A DNA stretch of 61,192 bases from Novosphingobium pokkalii (GCF_014652855.1 NZ_BMZP01000004.1:1-61192), one strand, 5' to 3'; positions 8,188 through 17,424 are shown, numbered from the stretch's first letter. Translations and numbers: made by a program. Notes: a model not told the origin generated them from the letters alone.

Positions 8188-8964
8188 TCAGTGCGCCACA
8201 AAGCCGAAGCGGCGGAAGATCGCCTTGCCCTGCGCCGAGAGCAGGAACCGGCGGAACGCTTCGGCATCGGGATGGGTCGAGCCGCTCAGCCGCGCCACGG
8301 GGTACGTGATCGGCGCGTGGCTGCCGGCAGGAAACACGCCGACCACTCTCACGCCCGGCTCGGCACGGGCATCGGTGGCATAGACAATGCCCAGCGGCGC
8401 GGCACCATGGGCGACCAACGCAAGCGCGGCGCGCACGTTTTCCGCCCGCGCCACCTGGCCCTGCACCAGGCTCCACACGCCCAGCCGTTCCAGCGCCGCT
8501 TTGCCATAGCGGCCGGCGGGCACCGCATCGGGATCGCCCATGGCCAGCTTGCCACCGCCCAGCGCGCGCGCCAGCGGAAAGCCCGGCGCCGGATAGAGGC
8601 GCAAGGCGCTGCCCGCCGGGGCCACGATCACCAGGGCATTGGTCACCAGCCGGGCGCGGCTGCGCGGGGCGAGCAGACCGGCGCGGGCCACGTCGTCCAT
8701 CCAGTCTTCATCGGCCGAAACGAACAGATCGGCCGGTGCCCGCGCCTCGATCTGGCGCGCCAGCGCAGAAGACGCCGCAAACGACAGCACCGGGCGCGGA
8801 TGGCCCAGCGCGGCCCAGCGATCGGCCGCCGCATTCATCGATTCCTGCAAGCTCGCCGCAGCCAGCACCAGTGGCCCTTTGCCGGCCGACTGCGCCTCGG
8901 CCGGGGCGAAAGAGGCGGCAACTACTCCAAGCAGGACAAGAAGACGAAGCAAAAGGCGGCCCAT
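8188..8964 (-). CDS. modA: Periplasmic molybdate-binding protein
   Basis: A 258-residue substrate-binding protein. The ATG at 8964 is chosen over a TTG at 8997 because GGAGA precedes it at good spacing and it opens directly into a signal peptide (MGRLLLRLLVLLG to AEAQSAG). Family motifs include VLAAASLQESMN, FAASSALARQIEARAPADLFVSA (oxyanion site residues) and GDPDAVPAGRYGKAAL. It should capture molybdate or tungstate in the periplasm and pass it to ModB. It is the first gene of modABC. I found no convincing ModE operator in the 164 bp upstream, which contains no gene. Confidence 0.95.
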   Translation of the reverse strand: MGRLLLRLLVLLGVVAASFAPAEAQSAGKGPLVLAAASLQESMNAAADRWAALGHPRPVLSFAASSALARQIEARAPADLFVSADEDWMDDVARAGLLAPRSRARLVTNALVIVAPAGSALRLYPAPGFPLARALGGGKLAMGDPDAVPAGRYGKAALERLGVWSLVQGQVARAENVRAALALVAHGAAPLGIVYATDARAEPGVRVVGVFPAGSHAPITYPVARLSGSTHPDAEAFRRFLLSAQGKAIFRRFGFVAH

Positions 8965-9128
8965 GGCATCTCCGCCAGCCCGCAGGCTGTATTTCAAGGG
9001 ATATATTCAGCAGCCCTACAGGCAGCGGGCGCGAAATGCAAAGCGCGCGGGTTGCGCGCCGGGGGGCTTGCTGCCCGCAGCGGATTGCGCAACAGCACGG
9101 GCAAGGTTTGACGATGCAAGGAACAGCA

Positions 9129-9878
9129 ATGCGCGCACGGTTCTGGGCGACGGCCCCAATGGCAATAGTCCTGGCAACGATCCTGGCGGTAGCGCCCACG
9201 CTGGCAGTGCCCGCCCTGGCGCAGGCTGCGGCGCAGACGCCCGACATTCCCGCCCCTTGGCGCAGCGTGCCCGATCTGGGCAACCTGCTGGCGCAGGACC
9301 GGGTCAGCGGCCCGGCCCAGGCGCCGATCAGCGTGGTCGTCTGGTCGGATCCGGAATGCCCCTATTGCAAGCAGTTTTCGGGCGTTCCCGATGCCGCCAT
9401 CGCCCGCGCCAAGGGCAAGGCGAACCTCGCCATCCGCATGCTGCCCCTGCCCTTCCACGGCGCGGCGGCGGTGCTCGGCGGCATGGCCGCGCTCTGCGTG
9501 GCCGACCAGGGGGGCACGGCGGCCTATTACCGCTTCCTGGGGGATTACTTTGCCCAGACCGGCGGCAACGGACGCGGCCTGCCCGGCGGGCGGGCGGCGG
9601 TGGTCGCCCTGGCCCGGCAGGACGGCGCGGGCGATGGCGCCAAGCTCGACGCCTGCCTGCGCAGCGATGACACGCTGGGCCGCCTCTCTGCCGAAGGGGA
9701 CGCTGCCGAGCGCGCCACCGTGCAGGGCACCCCGGCCGTTGCCGTGCGCAACAATACCACCGGCGAAACGATCATGGTCGATGGCGCGATCGATGGCGAA
9801 ACCCTGGACGAAGCGATCGCCCTGATGGCCACGCGCAGCACGCGGCGCGGCCCGCCACCGGCCGATTATTCGCGTTGA
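9129..9878 (+). CDS. Periplasmic DsbA-like thioredoxin-fold protein
   Basis: A 249-residue exported thiol-disulfide protein. The start at 9129 follows AAGGA with good spacing; an in-frame ATG at 9114 is the alternative. Residues 1-35 are a signal peptide (ending ALAQAAAQ). The thioredoxin-fold domain carries the active-site CPYC at Cys77-Cys80 (DPECPYCKQF), and the conserved cis-Pro loop appears as VQGTPAVAV. It resembles the DsbA/DSBA-like family that oxidises or shuffles disulfides in secreted proteins. It stands alone, divergent from modABC and upstream of an Lrp regulator, with no DsbB partner or obvious client beside it. Fold and location are well supported; the exact redox role is not. 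Confidence 0.85.
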   Translation: MRARFWATAPMAIVLATILAVAPTLAVPALAQAAAQTPDIPAPWRSVPDLGNLLAQDRVSGPAQAPISVVVWSDPECPYCKQFSGVPDAAIARAKGKANLAIRMLPLPFHGAAAVLGGMAALCVADQGGTAAYYRFLGDYFAQTGGNGRGLPGGRAAVVALARQDGAGDGAKLDACLRSDDTLGRLSAEGDAAERATVQGTPAVAVRNNTTGETIMVDGAIDGETLDEAIALMATRSTRRGPPPADYSR

Positions 9879-9945
9879 TCCAGAACGAGCCAAGCCTTCC
9901 CGCGAATCAGGCTTCAAACGCCAAGATTTTGCGCTAAACGGCGCC

Positions 9946-10401
9946 ATGGACCGTATAGATCGTAAGCTGCTCGCCACGTTGCAGGCGGATTCGCAAAGTT
10001 CGCTGGCGCAATTGGCGGACCGGGTGGGGCTATCCAGCTCCGCCTGCCACCGGCGCATGCGCGCGCTGGAAGAAAACGGCACGATCACTGGCTATGGCGC
10101 GCGGGTGGACGCGGGCAAGATCGGCCTCAACCTGCATGCGCTGATCGATATCACGCTGGAAAGCCAGAGCCGCGAGGCGATGGAACGGTTCGAGCGCGCC
10201 GCGCTGGATTCGACCGAAATCCTGGAATGCTATCTCATCTCCGGCGTGGCCGACTATCGCCTGCGCATCGCCGCGCGCGACATGGCCGATTACGATCGCC
10301 TGCACCGCGATTGCCTGGCCCGCCTGCCCGGGGTGAGCGCGATGCACACCAGCTTCGTGATTCGCCCGATCAAGGCGTGGAACGGCTATGCCCTCGCCTG
10401 A
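9946..10401 (+). CDS. Lrp/AsnC-family transcriptional regulator
   Basis: A 151-residue regulator of the feast/famine family. The N-terminal helix-turn-helix (DRIDRKLLATLQADSQSSLAQLADRVGLSS region, residues 1-45) is followed by the C-terminal RAM ligand-binding domain with ECYLISGVADYRLRIAARDMADYDRL. Such proteins form octamers and usually sense an amino acid. The next gene, a serine hydrolase, starts 21 bp downstream on the same strand and could be co-transcribed. The regulated genes and the effector cannot be read from the sequence. Confidence 0.92.
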   Translation: MDRIDRKLLATLQADSQSSLAQLADRVGLSSSACHRRMRALEENGTITGYGARVDAGKIGLNLHALIDITLESQSREAMERFERAALDSTEILECYLISGVADYRLRIAARDMADYDRLHRDCLARLPGVSAMHTSFVIRPIKAWNGYALA

Positions 10402-10422
10402 GCGCGGCGCGCCGGCCCCGCG

Positions 10423-11514
10423 ATGACCATGGCGCGGCGCGGCATCCTGGGCTGGCTGGCCGGGTTGCCGCTGGCCGGTTTGGGCTTGGGCAGCATGGCG
10501 CAAGCCGCAGCGCCTGCCTTCCCCCGCACCGCATCTGCCGCCCGGCGCCTGCGCCGCCAGTTGGGTGTGCCCGCACTGGCCGCCGGCTGGCGCAATGCCG
10601 GGGATGGCGGCGAAACCTGCGCCGGGCTGCGCATGGCCAGCGCCAAGGAGGCGCCGGTCCTGGCCGGAGATGCCTGGCACTGGGGATCGATCACCAAGCC
10701 CGTCACCGCCACGCTGATCGCCCAGGCGGTGGAAGCGGGGGAACTGGCGTGGGACGAACCGCTGGTGACGCGGCTGGCCCTGCCCGATGCCGATGCCTGG
10801 CACGGCGTTACCCTGCTGCACCTGCTGTCGCATACGAGCGGCTTTGCCCGGCTCGATCTCGACACCGAGATGGATGCGTTCCCGGCCGACGAGGCCGATC
10901 CGCGCGCCAGCCGCGTGGCACTCACCCGCATGACTCTGGCCCGCGCGCCGCAGGCCGCGCCGGGTGCGCGCTTCATCTATTCCAACCGCAATTACGTGGC
11001 GGCCGCCGCGATGCTGGAGGCTGCCTGCGGCGCGCCATGGGAAGACCTGCTGCGCCAGCGTCTGTTTCCGGCATCAGGCATGACCGGCGCCGGGTTCGGC
11101 GCGCCGGGCACGCCGGGACGGCTGGACCAGCCGGTCGGCCACGCCTGGTGGCCCGGCGAACACGGCACGCCCCATCCTCCGGGGGTGCCGCCCACCGACA
11201 ATCCGGCGGTTGCCGGGCCGGCGGCAAGGCTCCACGCGCCGATCGCGGCCATGACCGCGTTTCTTGACGCGCACCGCACCCGCGCCCCGTTGCTGCGCGC
11301 GGAAACCTGGCAAAGGCTGCACACCCCGCCGTTTGGCGGCAGCTATGCGCTGGGCTGGGTGGTGCGCGCCGACGGCAGCCTGTGGCACGATGGCAGCAAC
11401 AACCTGTGGACCGCGCAAGTGCTTGTCAGCCCAAGCGAAGCGCGGGCGATCGCCACCAACTGGGGCGATCACCAGCGCCTGGCCACGCCGCTGGAAGCCG
11501 CCTTGCGCGCCTGA
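10423..11514 (+). CDS. Exported serine hydrolase of the class C beta-lactamase/esterase family
   Basis: A 363-residue protein with an N-terminal signal, possibly twin-arginine (MARRGILGWLAGLPLAGLGL, then AQAAAP). Penicillin-binding-type motifs are present: the nucleophile in GSITKPVTA (SxxK), YSNRNY (YxN), and a C-terminal HDGSNN replacing KTG. That set is typical of EstB-type esterases, D-aminopeptidases and other beta-lactamase-family hydrolases rather than true AmpC enzymes. Its substrate is unknown. It follows the Lrp-type gene by 21 bp and converges on the sugar-transporter gene, whose stop abuts its own at 11514/11515. Confidence 0.88.
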   Translation: MTMARRGILGWLAGLPLAGLGLGSMAQAAAPAFPRTASAARRLRRQLGVPALAAGWRNAGDGGETCAGLRMASAKEAPVLAGDAWHWGSITKPVTATLIAQAVEAGELAWDEPLVTRLALPDADAWHGVTLLHLLSHTSGFARLDLDTEMDAFPADEADPRASRVALTRMTLARAPQAAPGARFIYSNRNYVAAAAMLEAACGAPWEDLLRQRLFPASGMTGAGFGAPGTPGRLDQPVGHAWWPGEHGTPHPPGVPPTDNPAVAGPAARLHAPIAAMTAFLDAHRTRAPLLRAETWQRLHTPPFGGSYALGWVVRADGSLWHDGSNNLWTAQVLVSPSEARAIATNWGDHQRLATPLEAALRA

Positions 11515-12981
11515 TCAGTCCTGTTCCTGCACCCGCGCCATGGCGATCACCGCACCGGCCATGACCAGCGCGGCCACCAGCATCGTCCACTTCGGCTGGT
11601 CGGGAAAGAAGCTGCGCATCACCCCGCCCATCGCCGTCGCCACGATCAATTGCGGGATCACGATGAACAAGTTGAACAGGCCGATATAGATGCCGAACTT
11701 GCGCGCAGGCAGCACCCGCGTGAGAATCACATAGGGCATGCCCAGGATCGAGGCCCAGGCCACGCCGACCAGCGCCATCGGCAGCAGCAACCATTGCGCG
11801 TCGCGGATCACCAGCAGCAGCAGGAACGCCAGCGCCCCCGCGCCCAGCCCGACCATGTGGGTGCGCACATTGCCGATCCGCCGCGCCAGCACCGGCAGGG
11901 CAAAGGCCGCCAGCGCCGCCACGCCGTTGTAGAACGCGAACATCACCCCCACCCAATCGGCCCCGGCATTATAGGCCGCGCCGCTGGTGTCGGTGGCATG
12001 GAACACTTCGCGCGTGACCACCGGCGTCGTGTATATCCACAGGATGAACAGCGCCACCCAGGTGAAGAATTGGGCCAGCGCGAGTTGCCGCATCGCGCGC
12101 GGCATTTGCGCCAGATCGCTCACCACATGGGCCAAGGCCCCGGTGCTGGCCCGCGCCCGTACCACCACCTGCAACAGGCCAAACGCCACCAGTCCACCGC
12201 CCAGCACCAGCAATTGCTTGTCCAGCCCCAGCGCGAGCACCAGGCCCAGCAGCAGCGCCCCGCCAAGCATCCACAGCGCCCCGCGCGCGGGATAGACCAG
12301 CGGTTCGTGGCTGGCCGAGTGTTCCGGCTCGTCGGCAAAGGCGGCCATTTCTGCCGGGCTGTATTCCTTCACGCGCAGCGCCGTCCACGCGACGGCGGCA
12401 ACCATGGCCAGGGCGCCGAGGTAGAAGCTGTAGCGCACCGAGGGCGGGATGACCCCTTCGGGCGCAGTATTGGCAATGCCCATGGCCTTGAACGCCGCCG
12501 GCGCCAGGCTGCCGAGCACGGCGCCGGCACCAATGAACCAGGTCTGCAAGGCAAAGCCCTGGGCGCGCTGATGCGGCGGGGTCATGTCTCCCACAAAGGC
12601 GCGAAACGGCTCCATCGCCACGTTGAGCGAGGCATCGAGCACCCACAGGAACAGCGCCGCCACCAGCAGCAGCGGCGTGTTGGGCAGGCCCAGCAGCGCC
12701 AGCGCCGCCAGAACCGCGCCCGCCACGAAATAGGGCCGTCGGCGGCCAAACCGGCCCCAGGTGCGATCGGACCAGTGCCCGATCAGCGGCTGCACCACCA
12801 GCCCCGTCACCGGCCCGGCGATCCACAGGAACGCCAGGTCGTCCACCTTGCTGCCCAGCGCCTGGAAAATGCGGCTGACATTGGCGTTTTGCAGCGCGAA
12901 GGCCAGTTGGATGCCGAAAAAGCCGAAGCTGGTGTTCCACAAGCCCCAGAATGTCTGCGCAGGCTTTTGTGCCGAGCCCAT
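11515..12981 (-). CDS. Inner-membrane sugar (maltose/sucrose-type) MFS symporter
   Basis: A 488-residue major-facilitator permease with about 12 transmembrane segments. The loop IGHWSDRTWGRFGRRRPY matches the RxGRRRP signature of the SUT/SLC45 glycoside-H+ symporter family. The ATG at 12981 is preferred because GAGAGGA precedes it at 6 bp; further upstream in-frame ATGs lack this. It faces away from a LacI regulator and sits beside a TonB receptor plus alpha-glucosidases, so it probably imports maltose, maltodextrin or glucose from the periplasm, like the MalY transporter of the Caulobacter maltose locus. The sugar specificity is inferred from context. Confidence 0.9.
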   Translation of the reverse strand: MGSAQKPAQTFWGLWNTSFGFFGIQLAFALQNANVSRIFQALGSKVDDLAFLWIAGPVTGLVVQPLIGHWSDRTWGRFGRRRPYFVAGAVLAALALLGLPNTPLLLVAALFLWVLDASLNVAMEPFRAFVGDMTPPHQRAQGFALQTWFIGAGAVLGSLAPAAFKAMGIANTAPEGVIPPSVRYSFYLGALAMVAAVAWTALRVKEYSPAEMAAFADEPEHSASHEPLVYPARGALWMLGGALLLGLVLALGLDKQLLVLGGGLVAFGLLQVVVRARASTGALAHVVSDLAQMPRAMRQLALAQFFTWVALFILWIYTTPVVTREVFHATDTSGAAYNAGADWVGVMFAFYNGVAALAAFALPVLARRIGNVRTHMVGLGAGALAFLLLLVIRDAQWLLLPMALVGVAWASILGMPYVILTRVLPARKFGIYIGLFNLFIVIPQLIVATAMGGVMRSFFPDQPKWTMLVAALVMAGAVIAMARVQEQD

Positions 12982-13042
12982 GGCGTCCTCTCTTTTCATG
13001 TCCTGCCTGCCGCGATGCGCCAGAGTGGCCGCCGGGGCGATA

Positions 13043-13061
13043 TGCATACGAATGCTATGCA
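13043..13061. promoter_or_regulatory. Candidate LacI-family operator upstream of the sugar symporter
   Basis: A 6-bp inverted repeat (TGCATA, 7 bp, TATGCA) overlaps the near-palindrome GCATACGAATGC, about 65 bp upstream of the symporter ATG. Its core ATACGAATGC (13046-13055) recurs as ATACGTATGC at 14289-14298 upstream of the receptor gene. The central CG with flanking symmetry is the usual form of a LacI-family site, so the adjacent regulator at 13089-14123 is the likely binder. Confidence 0.55.
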
Positions 13062-13088
13062 GGAGGTTGCGGCAGACTCCTCACCACC

Positions 13089-14123
13089 CTACCCTCCCGT
13101 GCTCGCCCGCACCACGAGCCGGGTGGGCAGCACGGCGGGCGGCGGGATGCGCTCCTCGATCTGCGCCAGCACCGATTCCACCAGCGCTTCCCCGGCCAGG
13201 CGAATATCCTGCACCACGGTGGTCAGCGGCGGATTGGCAAAGCCAGCCGCCGGGATGTCGTCGAAGCCCACGATCGCCACGTCTTCGGGCACGGCGAGCC
13301 CGGCATCGGCCAGCACGCGCTGCGCGCCGATCGCGATCAGGTCGCTGGCGGCAAAGATCGCGTCGAACGGCACCCCGCGCGAAAGCAGCGTACGCGCCGC
13401 GCCGTGGCCGGATTCCTCGGAACTGATCGCGTCGACCACCAGGGCCGGGTCTTGCGACAGTCCGGCAGCGGCCAGCGCGCGCAGCAGGCCGGCGTGGCGC
13501 TGCTCGAATTCGGGATAGTGGCTGTCGGCCTGGCCCAGGAAGGCAATCCTCCGCCGTCCGCGCGCGATCAGGTGCTCGCCCGCGAGGCGCCCGGCGCCGA
13601 AATTGTCCGATCCCACGGTCGCTCCGATCGTGCCCTCGTCCACCGATCCCCAGCGCACGAAATGCGTGCCGGCCTTCACCAGTTGGCGCAGGCGGGATTC
13701 ATACAGCGTGTAATCGCCGTAGCCGAGCAGGATCAGCCCGTCGGCGCGGTGACTTTCCTGATAGCGGCGATGCCAATCATCCTCCAGCTTCTGGAACGAA
13801 ACCAGCAGGTCCAACCCCTTCGCCGCGCAATGCCGCGTGATCGATCCCAGCATCGAGAGAAAGAACGGATTGATGTTCGATTCGTCCGGCGTCGGATCCT
13901 CGAAGAACAGCAGCGCCAACGTGTTGGAGCGCTGTGTGCGCAGCGACGAGGCGTTCTTGTCGACGGTGTAGTTCAACTGGCGGGCGATCGCCTCGATTTT
14001 CTCGCGTGTCGCCTTGCTCACCGACCTGCTGCCGCGTAGCGCCCGGCTCACCGTGGGCTGTGACACCCCGGCGAGATAGGCGATCTCGAAACTGGTCGGC
14101 TTGTTGGATGGCTTGCGCCCCAT
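13089..14123 (-). CDS. LacI-family transcriptional regulator of the sugar locus
   Basis: A 344-residue repressor-type protein. The N-terminal helix-turn-helix (FEIAYLAGVSQPTVSRALRG, residues about 12-31) and the hinge helix region around NASSLRTQRSNT are followed by a periplasmic-binding-protein-like sugar domain with the family ending VGFDDIPAAGFANPPLTTVVQD. It lies between the sugar symporter (same strand, downstream) and the divergent TonB receptor operon. This placement and the shared motif at 13046 and 14289 make it the probable local regulator, comparable to MalI in Caulobacter. The inducer is probably a maltose-type sugar (inference). Confidence 0.93.
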   Translation of the reverse strand: MGRKPSNKPTSFEIAYLAGVSQPTVSRALRGSRSVSKATREKIEAIARQLNYTVDKNASSLRTQRSNTLALLFFEDPTPDESNINPFFLSMLGSITRHCAAKGLDLLVSFQKLEDDWHRRYQESHRADGLILLGYGDYTLYESRLRQLVKAGTHFVRWGSVDEGTIGATVGSDNFGAGRLAGEHLIARGRRRIAFLGQADSHYPEFEQRHAGLLRALAAAGLSQDPALVVDAISSEESGHGAARTLLSRGVPFDAIFAASDLIAIGAQRVLADAGLAVPEDVAIVGFDDIPAAGFANPPLTTVVQDIRLAGEALVESVLAQIEERIPPPAVLPTRLVVRASTGG

Positions 14124-14493
14124 GGCCTGCTCTCCCGCACCCCATTGTTAACCCGCACCATGCGCATAATTTCTAATTTATGCAACAAGGTGCGAGGTGC
14201 GCCTGCATGATGTGCATGAAGCACAATTCTATACGCATGGAAAAAAACAGATTTTTCCGCATAAGCGAAACGCATCCCCATGCATGGTATACGTATGCCT
14301 TATTCGCTCAAGGCCTGGATCGGCGTAATTTGAAACCAAGCGAGATCCGGTGGAACCAGATGTCACATCATCGCAAGGCGGGGTGGACGCATCTGGCGGG
14401 TGTCGCGCTTCTTGCCCGCCGCCACTTTTGGCGATGGGCACGCCAACAAGGTTCGTAGCCGGCGCGATGCCGGCTGGGGGAGTGGAAGGTATC
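14124..14493. promoter_or_regulatory. Divergent regulatory region upstream of the TonB receptor operon
   Basis: These 370 bp hold no gene. They contain the quasi-palindrome GGTATACGTATGCC (14286-14299), whose core ATACGTATGC matches the site upstream of the symporter; a second partial match ATACGCATG at 14231-14239; and between them a 7-bp stem (GGAAAAA / TTTTTCC, 14239-14258) next to AT-rich DNA. Two related motifs about 58 bp apart suit cooperative or looped binding by the divergent LacI-type protein. The DNA just before 14494 carries the receptor ribosome-binding site GGAAGG. Confidence 0.5.
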
Positions 14494-17328
14494 ATGGCAC
14501 ATCACGCAGTTTCTGCGGGCGGCTTGCGCTGCTCGCTGGTCGCGCTGGCGACCGTTCTGGCCGGCAGCAGCCCGGCCCTCGCCCAGGAAGCGCCCGCCGC
14601 AACGGCGCCGCAGGCAACCGCAGATGCCGCCCCCGAACAGGGCGCCATCGTGGTGTCGGGCATTCGCGCCTCGCTCAATGCCTCGGCCTCGATCAAGCGC
14701 AACTCGATCGCCATTGTCGAAGCGGTGTCGGCCGAAGACATCGGCAAGCTGCCCGACGTCTCGATCGCGGACTCGCTGGCCCGCCTGCCCGGCGTGACCG
14801 CGCAGCGCCTGGAAGGCCGCGACCAGCGCCTGTCGATCCGTGGCCTTGGCCCGGATTTCTCGACCACGCTGCTCAACGGCCGCGAACAGGTCACCGTGGG
14901 TGACAACCGCGGCGTGGAATACGACCAGTATCCGTCGGAGTTCTTCAAGAACGTGGTGGTCCACAAGGCCGCCGATCCCTCGCTGATCGCGGCGGGCATT
15001 TCCGGCACCGTCGATCTGCGCATGCTGCGTCCGCTGGCCCAGGCCGGCCGCGTCATCGCCGTGCAGTTGCGCGGCCAGATGAACGGCATGAAGAAGCTCA
15101 ATCCCGATGGCCAGCGCTATGGCTATCGCGCTTCGGCAACCTATGTCGACAAGTTCGCCGACGACACCTTCGGCATCGCCATCGGCCTGTCGGCCACTTC
15201 GGCCCCGTCGCAGGACGAACGCTACAACGCCTGGGGCTTCCCAACGGTGTCGGACACCGACAAGACGCTCGTTCTCGGCGGCGCCAAGCCCTATGTGCAG
15301 TCCAACCTGCTCAACCGCTATGGCGCGGTGGCGACGCTGGAATACCAGCCGAACGACAACTGGCATTCGACGCTCGACGTGCTCTATTCGCACTTCAAGG
15401 AAACGCAGTACCTGCGCGGCATCGAATTCCCGATCTATCCCGGCTGGTCGGCGCTGACCAATACCGACACCACGGCGATCCAGCCGGGCTACACGGTGAA
15501 GAACGGCTTCGTCACCGATGCCACGATCACCAACGTCAAGGCGGTGATGCGCAACGACTACAACCAGCGCAAGGCCGACAACTTCTCGATCGGCTGGAAC
15601 AACGTGATCGGCCTGTCCGACACGATGCACCTGACGGTCGATGCCAGCTACAGCCACGCCAAGCGCACCGACTTCCTGCTCGAAAACTATTCGGGCACCG
15701 GCTACATCACCGGTGGCGCACGCGACACGCTGCACATCACCCAGAACGGCAACGGTACGTTCGATATCGTCCCGACGCTGGATTATGGCAATGCCGCCAA
15801 CTTCGGCATCACCGATCCGCGCGGCTGGGGCTACAACGGCACCACGGCCGTGGTCCAGGCAGGCTTCCTCAACAAGCCCAGCTTCAAGGACGATCTGGCC
15901 GCGCTGCGCGCCAGCCTCGATGGCGAATTCGCCCAGGGTGGCCTGCTCAAGGGCTGGGAAGTCGGCGCCAACTACAGCTATCGCAAGAAGACCTCGGCGT
16001 TCACGTCGTACTTCCTGTGCCCCAAGGGCGGCGGCACCGGCTGCACCCCGGGCAGCGGCACCACCACCTTTGCCCCGATCCCGCAGGCCGCGATCATCGG
16101 CACGGTTCCGCTCGCCTACCTCGGCGTGCCGCGCATGCTCGCGCTCGATCCGATGTACCTCTACAACAACGCCTACAACGCGGTGTACGACAACCGCCCG
16201 GTCTCGCTGGTGCGCGACAACTCGGTAACCGAAAAGGTCTGGACCGGCTATGCCATGATCAAGCTGGACGGTGACGTGGGCGGCAAGCGCCTGTCGGGCA
16301 CCGTCGGCGTCCAGGGCATCTACACCGACCAGAGCAGCAACGGCTCGCTCTCGAACTTCGACTCCACCACCGGCGCGGTGATCGTCACCCCGGCCAGCGG
16401 CGGCGCGAAGTACTGGAACGTGCTGCCCAGCGCGAACTTTGCCCTGGAACTGGCCCCTGCCACTTACCTCAAGCTGGCGGGCTCGCTCACCATGGTGCGT
16501 CCGCGCCTAGATCAGGAGCGCGTGAACCAGGAATTCTCGATCAATCCTAGCAACATCGGCTCGACCGATCCGACGCGCCCGTTCTTCAGTTCCAACGGCG
16601 GCAATGCCGCGCTGCGTCCCTACAAGTCGGCCAATATCGACCTGTCGGCCGAGCACTACTTCGCCAAGGGCGGCTACGTCTCGGCGGCGCTCTACTTCAA
16701 GCGCCTGACCGACTTCGTCGATCCCAACAACTCCTACGCCTATGACTTCAAGTCGGTCGTGGCGAGCCTGCCGGCAGCGATCCGCGACCAGATCGCCACC
16801 ACGGTCGGTCCGGTCACGGCACCGGGCAACACCGGCAAGGGCACGGTCAAGGGCGCGGAAGCGACCGCCTCGCTGCCCTTTGGCCTGTTCACCCCGGCGC
16901 TCGATGGCTTCGGCGTGTTTGCCTCGGTCAGCTATACCGACAGCCGCATCGTCTTTGCCAAGAACCCGGACAGCCCGATCACGCTGCCCGGCCTGTCGGA
17001 CTGGGTGGCCAACGGCTCGGTCTATTATGAAAAGGCCGGCTTCCAGGCGCGCGCCAACTATCGCTTCCGCTCCAGCTTCCTGGCGGAAGTGGCGGGGCTG
17101 TCGGCCAACCCGACCTACCGCACGGCCAAGTCGGAAGGCATCCTCGACGCGCAGATCGGGTATGAATTCCAGCCCGGCTCGCGCTTTGCCGGTCTGGCCG
17201 TGATGTTCCAGGCCAAGAACCTCACCGATCGTCCGTTCATCACCTACCAGAACAACGATCCGCGCCAGGTGATCGACTATCAGCGCTATGGTCGCGATTT
17301 CTACCTGACGCTGAGCTACAAGCTGTAA
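14494..17328 (+). CDS. TonB-dependent outer-membrane receptor, carbohydrate type
   Basis: A 944-residue receptor. The ATG at 14494 is chosen because GGAAGG lies 6 bp upstream and a signal peptide follows (MAHHAVSAGGLRCSL to SPALAQ). The plug domain begins IVVSGIRASLNASASIKRNS and includes VEAVSAEDIGKLPDVSIADS and LPGVTAQR, the hallmark of the Xanthomonas/Caulobacter receptor subfamily. The rest is a 22-strand-type barrel with a terminal YLTLSYKL beta signal. It is the first gene of a unit continuing with a halogenase-like protein and three glycosidases, so it most likely imports maltodextrins, as MalA does in Caulobacter. Two stem-loops separate it from the next gene. Confidence 0.94.
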   Translation: MAHHAVSAGGLRCSLVALATVLAGSSPALAQEAPAATAPQATADAAPEQGAIVVSGIRASLNASASIKRNSIAIVEAVSAEDIGKLPDVSIADSLARLPGVTAQRLEGRDQRLSIRGLGPDFSTTLLNGREQVTVGDNRGVEYDQYPSEFFKNVVVHKAADPSLIAAGISGTVDLRMLRPLAQAGRVIAVQLRGQMNGMKKLNPDGQRYGYRASATYVDKFADDTFGIAIGLSATSAPSQDERYNAWGFPTVSDTDKTLVLGGAKPYVQSNLLNRYGAVATLEYQPNDNWHSTLDVLYSHFKETQYLRGIEFPIYPGWSALTNTDTTAIQPGYTVKNGFVTDATITNVKAVMRNDYNQRKADNFSIGWNNVIGLSDTMHLTVDASYSHAKRTDFLLENYSGTGYITGGARDTLHITQNGNGTFDIVPTLDYGNAANFGITDPRGWGYNGTTAVVQAGFLNKPSFKDDLAALRASLDGEFAQGGLLKGWEVGANYSYRKKTSAFTSYFLCPKGGGTGCTPGSGTTTFAPIPQAAIIGTVPLAYLGVPRMLALDPMYLYNNAYNAVYDNRPVSLVRDNSVTEKVWTGYAMIKLDGDVGGKRLSGTVGVQGIYTDQSSNGSLSNFDSTTGAVIVTPASGGAKYWNVLPSANFALELAPATYLKLAGSLTMVRPRLDQERVNQEFSINPSNIGSTDPTRPFFSSNGGNAALRPYKSANIDLSAEHYFAKGGYVSAALYFKRLTDFVDPNNSYAYDFKSVVASLPAAIRDQIATTVGPVTAPGNTGKGTVKGAEATASLPFGLFTPALDGFGVFASVSYTDSRIVFAKNPDSPITLPGLSDWVANGSVYYEKAGFQARANYRFRSSFLAEVAGLSANPTYRTAKSEGILDAQIGYEFQPGSRFAGLAVMFQAKNLTDRPFITYQNNDPRQVIDYQRYGRDFYLTLSYKL

Positions 17329-17337
17329 GTTCCCTCA

Positions 17338-17424
17338 GACGGCGGGTGGTCCCAGGCTGGACCGCCCGCTGTCGCCATGACACTATTGCAATGGATTGCA
17401 GAGTCTCATGCGGGCACTGCAATC
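17338..17424 (+). promoter_or_regulatory. Intercistronic stem-loops between receptor and halogenase genes
   Basis: Two inverted repeats lie in the 120 bp after the receptor stop. The first (17338-17373) has 15-nt arms with two mismatches that can form G-U pairs and a 6-nt loop. The second is a perfect 8-bp pair GATTGCAG/CTGCAATC (17394-17401 and 17417-17424). No T-run follows the first, so it is not a clear intrinsic terminator. It could protect the receptor mRNA 3' end and let the receptor be made in excess over the enzymes. Confidence 0.45.

Noticed and set aside
8965..9128. Possible ModE operator (GGATATATTC) upstream of modA
   Set aside because: Only one AT-rich half resembles the ModE box; the second half and spacing are missing, and no modE gene is present.
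10423..11514. Antibiotic-resistance beta-lactamase
   Set aside because: SxxK and YxN are present but the KTG box is replaced by HDGS, as in esterase-type members, so resistance should not be inferred.
14350..14493. Upstream GTG start for the TonB receptor at 14350
   Set aside because: It would put about 48 unrelated residues before a normal signal peptide. The ATG at 14494 has a proper ribosome-binding site.
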